Source of the DNA: Streptomyces canus
GTDB taxonomy: Bacteria; Actinomycetota; Actinomycetes; Streptomycetales; Streptomycetaceae
DNA: 64,000 nt
Assembly: GCF_041435015.1 (NCBI RefSeq)
Contig: NZ_CP107989.1
Location: forward strand, 7,440,001-7,504,000
Reading direction: 5' to 3'
In this document: positions 52,812-64,000 of the stretch, in pieces
Position numbering within the stretch: position 1 is the stretch's first letter
How the letters are laid out: every line of letters starts with the position of its first letter
Program-made: the position numbers and the translations under genes
The notes under the pieces: model-generated
Told to the model about the DNA's origin: nothing
The model's database searches: none
What the model saw: the letters and a program-made list of their open reading frames with translations, nothing else

Positions 52812-53536
52812 TAGGACGGCGCGAGAGCGTGAGCGGCGCGCACTTCGCCTTCACCGACCGGTGGGGCGGGGTGAGCGCCGCTCCGTATGAGGAGCTCAAC
52901 CTCGGCGGGGCGGTCGGCGACGACCCCGAGGCCGTGGGGACCAATCGCGAACTGGCCGCCAAGTCGCTCGGTATCGATCCCGCCCGGGTGGTCTGGATGC
53001 ATCAGGTGCACGGGGCGGACGCCGTGGTGGTCTCCGCGCCGTGGGGCGAGCGGCCGGTGCCTCAGGTCGACGCGATCGTCACCGCCGAACGCGGTCTCGC
53101 CCTCGCCGTCCTCACCGCGGACTGCACCCCGGTGCTGCTCGCCGACCCGGTCGCCGGGATCGCCGCGGCGGCTCACGCGGGCCGGCCCGGCATGGTCGCC
53201 GGAGTCGTCCCCGCCGCGCTACGCGCGATGACCGAACTCGGCGCCGATCCCGCCCGGATCGTCGCCCGCACCGGACCGGCCGTCTGCGGCAAGTGCTACG
53301 AAGTGCCCGCGGAGATGCGCGCCGACGTCGCCGCCGTCGAACCCGCGGCGCACGCCGAGACGAGTTGGGGCACACCCTCGGTCGATGTGACCGCCGGAGT
53401 GCACGCGCAGCTCGACCGGCTCGGGGTGCGCGACCGGCAGCAGTCGCCGGTGTGCACGCTGGAGTCGGGCGACCACTTCTCGTATCGCCGCGATCGCACC
53501 ACGGGGCGACTCGCGGGATATGTCTGGCTGGACTGA
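52808..53536 (+). CDS. pgeF: Peptidoglycan editing factor PgeF (YlmD/YfiH, laccase-domain)
   Basis: Protein of 242 aa of the multicopper-oxidase-like DUF152 family. Zinc ligands of the family are visible: His in [11 protein letters not shown], Cys in [13 protein letters not shown], and His in [13 protein letters not shown]. coli PgeF removes incorrectly incorporated serine from cell-wall precursors, which fits the dcw location; some homologues act on purine nucleosides. The start overlaps the ftsZ stop; GTG 52829 ([10 protein letters not shown]) is an alternative. Confidence 0.88.
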   Translation: MIGRRESVSGAHFAFTDRWGGVSAAPYEELNLGGAVGDDPEAVGTNRELAAKSLGIDPARVVWMHQVHGADAVVVSAPWGERPVPQVDAIVTAERGLALAVLTADCTPVLLADPVAGIAAAAHAGRPGMVAGVVPAALRAMTELGADPARIVARTGPAVCGKCYEVPAEMRADVAAVEPAAHAETSWGTPSVDVTAGVHAQLDRLGVRDRQQSPVCTLESGDHFSYRRDRTTGRLAGYVWLD

Positions 53537-53542
53537 TGGGGC

Positions 53543-54262
53543 ATGACGGACCGTAAGGATGAACTCGCCGCAAATCTGGCGAAGGTGGAGCGGCGCATCG
53601 CCGCCGCGTGCGCGGCCGCCGGGCGGGCGCGGGAAGAGGTGACCCTCATCGTGGTCACCAAGACCTACCCCGCGAGCGATGTGCGGGTGCTGGCGGAGCT
53701 CGGCGTGCGCCATGTCGCCGAGAACAAGGACCAGGACGCGGCACCCAAGGCTGCCGAATGTTCTGATGTGCCGCTTACTTGGCACTTTGTTGGTCAATTG
53801 CAGACCAACAAAGTGCGATCCGTGGTCGGTTACGCGGATCTCGTGCAGTCTGTCGATCGTTCCAAGCTGGTGACGGCTCTTTCGAAGGAGGCCGTGAAGG
53901 CCGGGCGCGAAGTGGGATGCCTCATCCAGGTCGCGCTCGACGCGGGGGCGAGCGAGCGAGGGGAGCGGGGTGGCGTGGCGCCGGGCGGAATCGCGGAGTT
54001 GGCCGATCTCGTGGCCGGGGCTCCGGGGTTGCGGCTCGACGGGCTGATGACCGTCGCTCCGCTCACCGGGGAGTACGCGGGACGCGAACAGGCGGCATTC
54101 GAGCGGTTGATGGATTTGTCGACCGACCTGCGCCGAGACCATCAGGCTGCGAACATGGTCTCGGCAGGGATGAGTGCGGACCTCGAACAGGCCGTGGCGG
54201 CAGGGGCGACACATGTGCGCGTCGGCACCGCGGTACTCGGAGTCCGCCCCAGGCTCGGGTAA
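53543..54262 (+). CDS. yggS: PLP homeostasis protein YggS/YlmE
   Basis: Protein of 239 aa, a single-domain alanine-racemase-fold protein that binds pyridoxal phosphate without a known catalytic activity. The PLP Lys lies in LIVVTKTYPASDV, with the blocks WHFVGQLQTNK and GLMTVAPLTGEY and the C-terminal phosphate-binding SAGMSADLEQAVAAGATHVRVGTAVLG. The family buffers PLP; in Gram-positive bacteria it sits in the ylm division cluster. It starts 6 bp after pgeF. Confidence 0.95.
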   Translation: MTDRKDELAANLAKVERRIAAACAAAGRAREEVTLIVVTKTYPASDVRVLAELGVRHVAENKDQDAAPKAAECSDVPLTWHFVGQLQTNKVRSVVGYADLVQSVDRSKLVTALSKEAVKAGREVGCLIQVALDAGASERGERGGVAPGGIAELADLVAGAPGLRLDGLMTVAPLTGEYAGREQAAFERLMDLSTDLRRDHQAANMVSAGMSADLEQAVAAGATHVRVGTAVLGVRPRLG

Positions 54263-54391
54263 CGTCGCCAAGAAGTCGGACCACAGCAGAAAATATGGTC
54301 ATTACCGCCGAAAGGCGGTCATAACGACCTCGTGGATCGCGGGCACTTGGCAGTCGTCAGCCGATCCACCACAGAGCGGAGGACTCAGAGA

Positions 54392-55033
54392 ATGGCCGGC
54401 GCGATGCGCAAGATGGCGGTCTACCTCGGCCTCGTGGAGGACGATGGGTACGACGGCCGCGGTTTCGACCCCGACGACGACTTCGAACCGGAACTCGACC
54501 CGGAGCCCGAGCGGGACCGCCGACGGCATGAGCCGTCTCACCAGTCACATCAGGCACTTCAGCCTGAAAGGGATGAATCGGTCAGAGTCGTGCAGTCCTC
54601 GGTGCCGCGCGACTCGGTGCCCCGATCCACTTCGCTGGCCGCGGAATCGGTGCGTCCCGCGCGCATCGCGCCCGTGGCGTCCATCACACAAGAGCGCGCA
54701 AGCCTGGAGAAGAACGCACCGGTGATCATGCCCAAGGTCGTGTCGGAACGAGAGCCTTACCGGATCACCACGCTTCACCCCCGGACCTACAACGAGGCCC
54801 GTACCATCGGGGAACACTTCCGTGAGGGCACCCCGGTGATCATGAATTTGACTGAGATGGATGACACAGACGCCAAGCGACTTGTCGACTTTGCGGCCGG
54901 TTTGGTGTTTGGTCTTCACGGCAGCATCGAGCGGGTGACGCAGAAGGTGTTCCTGTTGTCGCCTGCTAACGTCGATGTCACGGCGGAGGACAAGGCCCGC
55001 ATCGCAGAGGGCGGGTTCTTCAACCAGAGCTGA
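54392..55033 (+). CDS. sepF: Cell division protein SepF
   Basis: Protein of 213 aa. An N-terminal amphipathic membrane-binding helix ([15 protein letters not shown]), an acidic disordered linker (15-120), and the conserved C-terminal SepF domain (about 120-213; [25 protein letters not shown] and [19 protein letters not shown]). SepF anchors FtsZ to the membrane, which matters in actinobacteria because FtsA is absent. GGAGG lies about 10 nt before the ATG. Confidence 0.96.
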   Translation: MAGAMRKMAVYLGLVEDDGYDGRGFDPDDDFEPELDPEPERDRRRHEPSHQSHQALQPERDESVRVVQSSVPRDSVPRSTSLAAESVRPARIAPVASITQERASLEKNAPVIMPKVVSEREPYRITTLHPRTYNEARTIGEHFREGTPVIMNLTEMDDTDAKRLVDFAAGLVFGLHGSIERVTQKVFLLSPANVDVTAEDKARIAEGGFFNQS

Positions 55034-55083
55034 GAAGCACAACCGGAACGAAGTACGGAACAGGGGAGAGGGAAAGACAGACC

Positions 55084-55374
55084 ATGAGCGTGTTCGCGCA
55101 GGTGATCTACATCGCGCTGATGGTGTTCCTCATCGTGCTCATCTTCCGGTTGGTCATGGACTACGTCTTCCAGTTCGCCCGCTCATGGCAACCCGGCAAG
55201 GCGATGGTGGTCGTTCTGGAGGCCACCTACACTGTCACTGATCCACCGTTGAAGCTTCTGCGGCGGTTCATCCCGCCGCTGCGTCTCGGGGGCGTGGCGC
55301 TCGACCTGTCCTTCTTCGTGCTGATGATCATCGTCTACATCCTCATCTCCATCACGGGAAACCTGGCGAGGTGA
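55084..55374 (+). CDS. sepG: YggT/YlmG family membrane protein (SepG)
   Basis: Protein of 96 aa. Two hydrophobic segments (FAQVIYIALMVFLIVLIFRL and LSFFVLMIIVYILISITG) flank a short loop with DPPLKLLRRFIPPLR, the YggT signature. In S. coelicolor the protein in this position, SepG, helps place FtsZ and compacts spore nucleoids. It lies 50 bp after sepF. Confidence 0.92.
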   Translation: MSVFAQVIYIALMVFLIVLIFRLVMDYVFQFARSWQPGKAMVVVLEATYTVTDPPLKLLRRFIPPLRLGGVALDLSFFVLMIIVYILISITGNLAR

Positions 55375-55426
55375 CTGTGGACGATACGGTCTTGCCGACT
55401 GCCGATGACTACGTTGAGGTGAAGAG

Positions 55427-56638
55427 ATGCCGTTGACCCCCGAGGACGTGCGGAACAAGCAGTTCACGACCGTCCGCCTCCGAGAAGGCTATGACGAGGA
55501 CGAGGTCGATGCCTTCCTCGACGAGGTCGAAGCCGAACTGACCCGCCTGCTGCGCGAGAACGAGGACCTGCGCGCCAAGCTGGCCGCGGCGACGCGTGCT
55601 GCTGCCCAGAACCAGCAGAACATGCGCAAGCCCCCGGAGCAGCAGGACCAGCAGCAGGGTGGCATGCCCGGACAGGGAATGCCGCAGCAGGGCATGCGTG
55701 GGCCAGGTCCTGGCGCTCCCGTGCCTGCCGGCATATCCGGTCCGCCGCAGCAGCAGATGGGCGGCCCCATGGGTGGCCCGCCCCAGCTGCCGAGCGGTGC
55801 GCCGCAGCTGCCCGCCGGCCCCGGCGGTGGCCAGGGCGGCCCGCAGGGTCCCGGTCAGATGGGCCAGGGCCCCATGGGTCAGGGGCAGATGGGCCAGGGC
55901 CAGATGGGCCAGGGCCAGATGGGCCAGGGTCCGATGGGCCAGGGCCCCATGGGCGGTCAGCCGCCCATGCAGCAGCAGATGGGTGGCCCGATGGGCGGCC
56001 CCATGGGCGGTCCGATGGGCGGCCCCGGTCAGGGCCCCGGTGGCGACAGCGCCGCCCGTGTCCTCTCGCTGGCCCAGCAGACCGCCGACCAGGCGATCGC
56101 CGAGGCTCGTTCCGAGGCCAACAAGATCGTCGGCGAGGCCCGTTCGCGTGCCGAGGGTCTTGAGCGTGACGCGCGTGCCAAGGCGGACGCGCTGGAGCGG
56201 GACGCGCAGGAGAAGCACCGCGTCGCGATGGGCTCCCTCGAGTCCGCCCGCGCCACGCTGGAGCGCAAGGTCGAGGACCTGCGCGGCTTCGAGCGCGAGT
56301 ACCGCACGCGTCTGAAGTCGTACCTCGAGTCGCAGCTGCGTCAGCTGGAGACCCAGGCCGACGACTCGCTGGCTCCGCCGCGTACCCCGGCGACCGCGTC
56401 GCTGCCGCCGTCCCCGGCGCCTTCCATGGCTCCGGCCGGTGCGAGCGCGCCGTCGTACGGTGGCAACCAGGGCATGGGCGGCGGTCCTTCGCCGGCCAGC
56501 CCGTCGTACGGCGGCCAGCAGCAGATGTCTCCTGCGATGACCCAGCCGATGGCGCCGGTGCGGCCGCAGGGTCCTGGCCCGATGGGACAGGCTCCCTCGC
56601 CGATGCGTGGTTTCCTCATCGACGAGGACGACAACTGA
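55427..56638 (+). CDS. divIVA: Polar growth determinant DivIVA (Wag31)
   Basis: Protein of 403 aa. The N-terminal lipid-binding DivIVA domain is [20 protein letters not shown], followed by a short coiled coil. A long disordered insert (about 65-200) is rich in Met, Gly, Pro and Gln and includes six MGQG(P/Q) repeats. A second coiled coil (about 205-310; [20 protein letters not shown]) precedes a Pro/Ser tail. It marks hyphal tips and recruits the wall-synthesis machinery, and is essential in Streptomyces. In that genus it is a target of Ser/Thr kinase AfsK. A strong terminator follows. Confidence 0.97.
   Translation: MPLTPEDVRNKQFTTVRLREGYDEDEVDAFLDEVEAELTRLLRENEDLRAKLAAATRAAAQNQQNMRKPPEQQDQQQGGMPGQGMPQQGMRGPGPGAPVPAGISGPPQQQMGGPMGGPPQLPSGAPQLPAGPGGGQGGPQGPGQMGQGPMGQGQMGQGQMGQGQMGQGPMGQGPMGGQPPMQQQMGGPMGGPMGGPMGGPGQGPGGDSAARVLSLAQQTADQAIAEARSEANKIVGEARSRAEGLERDARAKADALERDAQEKHRVAMGSLESARATLERKVEDLRGFEREYRTRLKSYLESQLRQLETQADDSLAPPRTPATASLPPSPAPSMAPAGASAPSYGGNQGMGGGPSPASPSYGGQQQMSPAMTQPMAPVRPQGPGPMGQAPSPMRGFLIDEDDN
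55859..55948 (+). repeat. Six tandem 15-bp repeats in divIVA
   Basis: Six in-frame copies of a 15-bp unit encoding MGQG followed by Pro or Gln, with near-identical DNA. Such arrays change length easily by slippage, so copy number probably varies between strains. Confidence 0.9.
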
Positions 56639-56674
56639 CGGCCTCTAGTACGCCTTAGGCGTCGGCAGCGTTCA

Positions 56675-56714
56675 GGGCGAGGCCCCGGATTTCGACCCGG
56701 GGCCTCGCCCTTTT
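56675..56714 (+). terminator. Rho-independent terminator after divIVA
   Basis: A 14-bp perfect stem (56675-56688 pairs with 56697-56710), an 8-nt loop and TTTT at 56711-56714. It closes the dcw cluster. Confidence 0.93.
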
Positions 56715-56746
56715 ACGCGGGTTGATCACCGTGACGTGGAGACGCG

Positions 56747-56779
56747 GAAGGCCCGGCCCCTCCTGGGGACCGGGCCTTC
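56747..56779 (-). terminator. Hairpin after ileS (probable terminator)
   Basis: A 10-bp outer stem (56747-56756 with 56770-56779) and an inner CCCC/GGGG stem, beginning 11 bp after the ileS stop. No T-run follows on the minus strand. Confidence 0.7.
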
Positions 56780-56789
56780 GCTCTCGCGG

Positions 56790-59927
<3,138 letters not shown>

Positions 59928-59929
59928 CA

Positions 59930-60240
59930 GCGAGCTTCCTCCGGCGGACTTGCTGCCTTCCGTCCGGAGGGACGAGAGTCCGTGCGCCGGTTTCGGCGCG
60001 CTCCCGCGGTACCACCCTCCTTGGCCCGCCGACGCCTGGTGTGCGTCGGTGAGCCCCCTCATTGGGGCCGCGATGCCGGGTCTACTGGCCCTGGCGGCCC
60101 GTGGGCGGAGCCCACTGATCCAAGGCCTTCTTCCGGCGGCTCCGGGGTGATCTTCACGTCGCGCTCGCCCCCGGGCTTCCACCGTCCCCGGGTCGCTCTG
60201 GGCTGCCTACGCCGCTACTCGTCCCCATCCACGCTTTTCG
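59930..60240 (-). promoter_or_regulatory. T-box riboswitch of ileS (translational type)
   Basis: On the minus strand the T-box core GGGTGGTACCGCG lies at 60017-60005, with TGGT to pair with the ACCA end of uncharged tRNA. The Ile specifier AUC is at 60151-60149 in stem I. The sequestrator is visible: CCTCCGGAC (59970-59962) pairs with GTCC (59949-59946) and with GGAGG (59942-59938), the ileS Shine-Dalgarno. There is no U-run, so control is on translation, as in the mycobacterial ileS T-box. Confidence 0.95.
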
Positions 60241-60538
60241 CTCCGCCCAGTGTACGGCGCCCCGGGGACAGTGGCCGACCGGTTTTGCGGGTCCGGACGC
60301 GGAGGCCGCCGTAGGGCCCGGAGTGACCCGAATGGAGCGGCATGACTGTTCGGATTCCGGGACGGGCGGTTCGGCGGATTACCTGGCGGGGAGCTGGGCA
60401 CAACGCATGCATGCTTCCCGCCCCGCGCGCGCGGGGCGGGCGAATCGAGCGGCGTGCCCCGTTGCCGCGGGACCCAAGTCGATTTATCGTCCCAGCACGA
60501 TTCGCGAGCAAGATCACAATATGTGAAGGGGCCGCGGC
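60241..60538. other. Gap with divergent promoters, no gene
   Basis: 298 bp between the ileS T-box and the H1/DksA-like gene. No convincing ORF. It must hold the ileS promoter and that of the downstream gene; a CAATAT-like -10 is visible near 60517. The palindromic GCATGC at 60406-60411 and CGCGCGCGCG at 60424-60433 are sequence curiosities without an assigned role. Confidence 0.6.
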
Positions 60539-62113
60539 ATGGTGGCGAAAAAGACCGCCGTACAGCAGTCGGCGTCGGGCCGGTCCACCCATGCCCGAGC
60601 CCCCGGCGGCGAGGCCAAGGGTGCGGCTGCCAAGGCCGTGAAGGCGGTCGGAGCGGCGGCGAGGAGCGTCGCGAAGAAGGCCGCCGTCAAGAGCACGCGC
60701 GCGGGTGGCGAGAAGGCCGCGGCGAAGAAGGCGGCGCCGCGGAAGGAGAGCGGCGCCAAGAAGGCCACGGCGGCTCCCGGCGGGCGGACGGCCGCGGAGG
60801 AGGTCTCGGCCGGGAGAGCGGCGGCCGAGCCGCCTGCCGACGGGACGGCAGAGGCCACGGCAGAGGCCACCGAGGGCGTAGGCAAGGCCTCGGTCACGAG
60901 GAAGGCCGCGGCGCCGAAGAAGGCGGCCACCAAGAAGACCTCCGCCGCGAACAAGGCGGTCGCGAAGAAGGCAGCCACGAAGAAAGCGGTGACGAAGAAG
61001 GCGGTCGCGAAGAAGACCGCAGCGAAGGACACGGCCGCGGCCGAGAGCGCGGCCAGGGGCACCACCGCGACGAAGGCCGCGGGGAAGAAGACGGCGGCGA
61101 AGGACAGCGCGGTCGAGGAGAAGGCAGCCACGAAGACATCCGCAGCGAAGGACACGGCCGCGACCGAGAGCGCGGCCAGGGGCACCACCGCGACGAAGGC
61201 CGCGGGGAAGAAGACGGCGGCGAAGGACAGCGCGGTCGAGGAGAAGGCAGCCACGAAGACATCCGCAGCGAAGGACACGGCCGCGACCAAGAGCGCGGCC
61301 AAGGGCACCACCGCGACGAAGGCCGCGGGGAAGAAGACGGCGGCGAAGGACAGCGCGGTCGAGGAGAAGGCAGCCACGAAGACATCCGCAGCGAAGGACA
61401 CGGCCGCGACCAAGAGCGCGGCCAAGGGCACCACCGCGACGAAGGCCGCGGGGAAGAAGACGGCCGCGAAGGACAGCGCGGTCGAGGACAAGGCCGCCAC
61501 GGAGGCCGGTGCCCCGCAGGGGGACGCCGGACAGGGCACCTCCGGGAAGAACACCCTCACCAAGAGGGCGGCCAGGAAAAGCACGGCCAAGAAGGCGGGC
61601 GCGGCCGAGGCCGCGAAGCAGACGGGAGCCACGACAGTGGTTGCGAAGAAGACTCCTGGCACGGCCACGGCGGCTAAGACCGCCCTACCCAACGCGCGTG
61701 TCTCCGCGGTGGAGCCCGGCGAGCTCGCGGTGCGCCCGGGTGAGGACCCGTGGACGCCCGAAGAGGTCTCCGAGGCGCGCGCGGAGCTGACGGCCGAGGC
61801 CCTGCGGCTGCGTACCGAGATCACCACCTCGGAGGAGTCCCTGGTGGGGCTCATGCGGGACTCCGGGGACGGCGCCGGCGACGACCAGGCCGACACCGGG
61901 ACCAAGAACATCACGCGCGAGAGCGAGATGGCCCTCGCGGCCAACGCACGCGAGATGCTGCTCCAGACCGAACGCGCCCTGGGGCGGCTCGACGCCGGCA
62001 CCTACGGCCTGTGCGAGAACTGCGGCAATCCCATCGGCAAGGCGCGCATGCAGGCCTTCCCGCGCGCGACCCTGTGCGTGGAGTGCAAGCAGAAGCAGGA
62101 ACGCCGGTACTGA
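60539..62113 (+). CDS. Histone H1-like, DksA/TraR zinc-finger fusion protein
   Basis: Protein of 524 aa. Residues 1-395 are almost only Ala, Lys, Thr, Gly, Ser and Glu, with KK pairs in an AAKK pattern like histone H1 or the tails of mycobacterial and Streptomyces HU proteins. Four 41-residue repeats lie at 161-324. The C-terminal part (about 400-524) is a DksA/TraR domain: a helical hairpin, then CENCGNPIG and LCVECKQ, a C-x2-C-x17-C-x2-C zinc finger. It could bring a DnaK-suppressor-type RNA polymerase regulator to DNA or RNA through the basic tail. ATG 60539 has GAAGGGG 8 nt upstream. Repeat number may vary between strains. Confidence 0.88.
   Translation: MVAKKTAVQQSASGRSTHARAPGGEAKGAAAKAVKAVGAAARSVAKKAAVKSTRAGGEKAAAKKAAPRKESGAKKATAAPGGRTAAEEVSAGRAAAEPPADGTAEATAEATEGVGKASVTRKAAAPKKAATKKTSAANKAVAKKAATKKAVTKKAVAKKTAAKDTAAAESAARGTTATKAAGKKTAAKDSAVEEKAATKTSAAKDTAATESAARGTTATKAAGKKTAAKDSAVEEKAATKTSAAKDTAATKSAAKGTTATKAAGKKTAAKDSAVEEKAATKTSAAKDTAATKSAAKGTTATKAAGKKTAAKDSAVEDKAATEAGAPQGDAGQGTSGKNTLTKRAARKSTAKKAGAAEAAKQTGATTVVAKKTPGTATAAKTALPNARVSAVEPGELAVRPGEDPWTPEEVSEARAELTAEALRLRTEITTSEESLVGLMRDSGDGAGDDQADTGTKNITRESEMALAANAREMLLQTERALGRLDAGTYGLCENCGNPIGKARMQAFPRATLCVECKQKQERRY
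61019..61510 (+). repeat. Four tandem 123-bp repeats
   Basis: Units start at 61019, 61142, 61265 and 61388, each encoding 41 residues beginning AAKDTAA. The units are nearly identical at DNA level; differences are a few bases each (for example Glu to Lys and Arg to Lys in units 3 and 4). The near-identity points to recent duplication or gene conversion. Confidence 0.95.
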
Positions 62114-62174
62114 GGGTCCTTGGAGGCGTGTCGTACCCTCGTCCTCAGTCAGGTATCTAGGTCGAGGGACTCAC

Positions 62175-62750
62175 GTGACAGAGGCGGAGCGCATCATCGG
62201 TACGCCGGATACCCCAGAGGCGGCGGGGGCGGAGCCGGAGCAGGACCAGACGGCGCGGCCCAGGGGCAAGCGTCGTATCGCCGTGCTGTTCTCGGTGGCC
62301 GCCTTCGCGTACGCCCTCGACCTGGTCAGCAAGATGATCGTGGTCGCCAGGCTGGAGCACCACGAGCCGATCGAGATCGTCGGGGACTGGCTGAGGTTCG
62401 AGGCGATCCGCAACGCGGGCGCGGCCTTCGGCTTCGGTGAGGCCTTCACCGTGATCTTCACGGTGATCGCGGCGGCCGTGATCGTGGTCATCGCCCGCCT
62501 CGCCCGCAAGCTCTACAGCCTGCCCTGGGCGATCGCGCTGGGGCTGCTGCTCGGCGGCGCGTTCGGCAACCTCACCGACCGGATCTTCCGCTCCCCGGGC
62601 GTGTTCGAGGGCGCGGTCGTCGACTTCATCGCCCCCAAGCACTTCGCCGTCTTCAACCTCGCCGACTCGGCGATCGTGTGCGGCGGCATCCTGATCGTGC
62701 TGCTGTCGTTCAAGGGGCTCGACCCCGACGGCACGGTCCACAAGGACTGA
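62175..62750 (+). CDS. lspA: Signal peptidase II (lipoprotein signal peptidase)
   Basis: Protein of 191 aa. A cytosolic N-terminal extension (1-33), then four transmembrane helices. The catalytic Asp pair is in [12 protein letters not shown] and [12 protein letters not shown], with [10 protein letters not shown] before them. It cleaves signal peptides of diacylated prolipoproteins. GTG 62175 has GAGGGA 6 nt upstream. Confidence 0.96.
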   Translation: MTEAERIIGTPDTPEAAGAEPEQDQTARPRGKRRIAVLFSVAAFAYALDLVSKMIVVARLEHHEPIEIVGDWLRFEAIRNAGAAFGFGEAFTVIFTVIAAAVIVVIARLARKLYSLPWAIALGLLLGGAFGNLTDRIFRSPGVFEGAVVDFIAPKHFAVFNLADSAIVCGGILIVLLSFKGLDPDGTVHKD

Positions 62751-62787
62751 TCCACAGGCGCCGGTCGGGGCTGTCGGTGGTGTCCGG

Positions 62788-62793
62788 CATACT
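62788..62793 (+). promoter_or_regulatory. -10 element before rluD, predicted leaderless start
   Basis: CATACT lies exactly 7 nt before the GTG at 62800, and no Shine-Dalgarno precedes the GTG. The spacing is the main support; the -35 is unclear. Confidence 0.45.
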
Positions 62794-62799
62794 CGACGG

Positions 62800-63744
62800 G
62801 TGAGCACCGTTCCCGAGATCCGTACCCTGCCCGTGCCCGACGGCCTGGAGGGCGAGCGCGTCGACGCCGCCATCTCCCGCATGTTCGGCTTCTCCCGGAC
62901 CAAGGCGGCCGAGATCGCCGCCGCGGGGAAGGTCACGGTCGACGGGTCGGTGGTCGGTAAGTCCGAGCGGGTGCACGGCGGGGCCTGGCTGGAGGTCGAG
63001 ATGCCACAGGCGGCCGCGCCGGTGCAGATCGTCGCCGAGCCGGTCGAGGGCATGGAGATCGTCCATGACGACGACGACGTGGTCGTGATCGTCAAGCCCG
63101 TGGGTGTCGCCGCGCATCCCAGCCCCGGCTGGACCGGGACGACCGTGATCGGCGGGCTCGCCGCCGCCGGGTACCGCATCTCGACCTCCGGTGCCGCCGA
63201 GCGCCAGGGCATCGTGCACCGCCTCGACGTGGGTACCTCGGGCCTGATGGTCGTGGCCAAGTCGGAGCGGGCGTACACCTCGCTCAAGCGGCAGTTCAAG
63301 GAGCGTACGGTCGACAAGCGGTACCACACGCTCGTCCAGGGCCACCCGGACCCGACCAGCGGCACCATCGACGCACCCATCGGCCGCCACCCCCAGCACG
63401 ACTACAAGTGGGCGGTCACGGCCGAGGGCAAGCCGTCCGTGACCCACTACGACCTCATCGAGGCGTTCCGTGCCGCCTCCCTGCTCGATGTGAAGCTGGA
63501 GACCGGGCGCACCCACCAGATCCGCGTCCACATGGCGGCCCACCGCCACCCCTGCGTCGGCGACCTGACGTACGGTGCCGACCCGACGCTCGCCAAGCGG
63601 CTCCGGCTGACCCGGCAGTGGCTGCACGCCGTGCGGCTCGGCTTCGAGCACCCCGGGGACGGGGAGTGGGTGGAGTTCGCGAGCGACTATCCGGAGGATC
63701 TGCAGCAGGCCCTGGACCTGGTGCGTGAGGAGACCTACGGGTGA
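62800..63744 (+). CDS. rluD: 23S rRNA pseudouridine synthase, RluA/RluD family
   Basis: Protein of 314 aa. An N-terminal S4 RNA-binding domain (about 15-75; [20 protein letters not shown]) is followed by the pseudouridine synthase domain with the catalytic Asp in [17 protein letters not shown]. The block [14 protein letters not shown] follows. RluD-type enzymes modify helix 69 of 23S rRNA. The family also includes RluA and RluC, so the exact target is not certain. It overlaps the GNAT gene by GTGA at 63741. Confidence 0.92.
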   Translation: MSTVPEIRTLPVPDGLEGERVDAAISRMFGFSRTKAAEIAAAGKVTVDGSVVGKSERVHGGAWLEVEMPQAAAPVQIVAEPVEGMEIVHDDDDVVVIVKPVGVAAHPSPGWTGTTVIGGLAAAGYRISTSGAAERQGIVHRLDVGTSGLMVVAKSERAYTSLKRQFKERTVDKRYHTLVQGHPDPTSGTIDAPIGRHPQHDYKWAVTAEGKPSVTHYDLIEAFRAASLLDVKLETGRTHQIRVHMAAHRHPCVGDLTYGADPTLAKRLRLTRQWLHAVRLGFEHPGDGEWVEFASDYPEDLQQALDLVREETYG

Positions 63745-64000
63745 GCACGCACGCGTACGTGGTGCGGGTCGCCGAGGATCCCGCCGACCGTGAGGCCTGC
63801 TTCACGGTGCGCAAGGAGGTCTTCGTCGGCGAGCAGGGCGTGCCGGAGGACATCGAGTACGACGCCTACGACGCCGTAGCGGTGCATGTGCTGGCCGTGC
63901 GGGAGGACGGGGTGCCGCTCGGGACCGGACGGCTGCTGCACGGCGCGGCGGCGGCCGGGAAGACCGGCGGTGACATGACCGTGGGGTCGCTGGGGCGGCT
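63741..64000 (+). CDS. GNAT-family acetyltransferase, N-terminal part (3' end outside window)
   Basis: The first 86 residues are visible. The block [22 protein letters not shown] is characteristic of the ElaA/YjcF-like GNAT subgroup, followed by the strands [20 protein letters not shown]. The acetyl-CoA-binding motif A would lie beyond the window edge. The GTG start overlaps the rluD stop, so it is probably co-translated. Substrate unknown. Confidence 0.88.
   Translation, partial: MSTHAYVVRVAEDPADREACFTVRKEVFVGEQGVPEDIEYDAYDAVAVHVLAVREDGVPLGTGRLLHGAAAAGKTGGDMTVGSLGR

Noticed and set aside
53740..53830. Short AT-richer stretch in yggS, considered as inserted DNA
   Set aside because: The reading frame and conserved motif WHFVGQLQTNK run straight through it.
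61019..61510. Tandem repeats considered as a CRISPR array
   Set aside because: The 123-bp units are contiguous, in frame and have no unique spacers.
60514..62001. 495-codon minus-strand open frame rich in Ala, Val and Phe
   Set aside because: It is the complement of the AAKK repeats and ileS-like features are absent. The plus strand has the ribosome-binding site and the zinc finger.

Overview
The window is high-GC actinobacterial chromosome and almost certainly comes from Streptomyces. Codon third positions are strongly G/C, GTG starts are common, TTA codons are rare, and the gene content and order match the Streptomyces core region around the dcw (division and cell wall) cluster, with SepF, YggT/SepG and DivIVA next to FtsZ. 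No tRNA, rRNA, IS element, integrase or CRISPR array was seen. The species assignment is an inference from content, not from a database search.

Layout. 1-1.4 kb: end of a two-component system. 1.4-6 kb: phosphofructokinase, then a fused anthranilate synthase (trpEG, minus strand) with a complete Trp leader-peptide attenuator, divergent from class II DAHP synthase. 6-8.2 kb: bacterioferritin and its ferredoxin behind an iron box, a sulfite-oxidase-like molybdoenzyme, and a small membrane protein behind a copper-type CsoR-like operator. 8.4-13.7 kb: an accessory-looking cassette of five genes, namely a Crp-like regulator, a class III cyclase-like protein, a large P-loop/helical-repeat protein, a band-7/SPFH-like protein and a PycTM-like membrane protein. 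The last four overlap by 4 nt each. This is my main candidate for a new system. 13.7-24 kb: endonuclease IV, PASTA Ser/Thr kinase, the thiO-thiS-thiG operon under a TPP riboswitch, thiE, an Rv2175c-type DNA-binding protein, metF and a prion-like-tailed membrane protein. 24-32.6 kb: phytoene-desaturase-like oxidoreductase, DUF4126, a TetR/YhgE/ABC export operon with a palindromic operator, a HEPN protein, a methyltransferase and a DUF3040 protein. 32.8-38.4 kb: a TgpA-like transglutaminase, DUF58 and MoxR operon, and a beta-carbonic anhydrase.

38.6-56.7 kb: the dcw cluster, in the order rsmH, ftsL, ftsI, murE, murF, mraY, murD, ftsW, murG, ftsQ, ftsZ, pgeF, yggS, sepF, sepG/yggT, divIVA. It starts from a clear promoter with a structured leader and ends at a strong terminator, and no mraZ precedes rsmH. 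The genes make lipid II precursors (MurE, MurF, MurD, MraY, MurG), assemble the septum (FtsL, FtsI, FtsW, FtsQ, FtsZ, SepF, SepG) and direct polar growth (DivIVA). 56.8-64 kb: ileS on the minus strand with a T-box leader whose sequestered Shine-Dalgarno can be read directly, then a histone-H1-like/DksA zinc-finger protein with four 123-bp repeats, lspA, an RluD-family pseudouridine synthase and the start of a GNAT gene.

Regulation is unusually readable here: a trp attenuator, iron box, CsoR-like box, TPP riboswitch, T-box, a TetR operator, WhiA-type GACAC sites before ftsZ, and several promoters whose predicted start lies on the first coding base (leaderless mRNAs).
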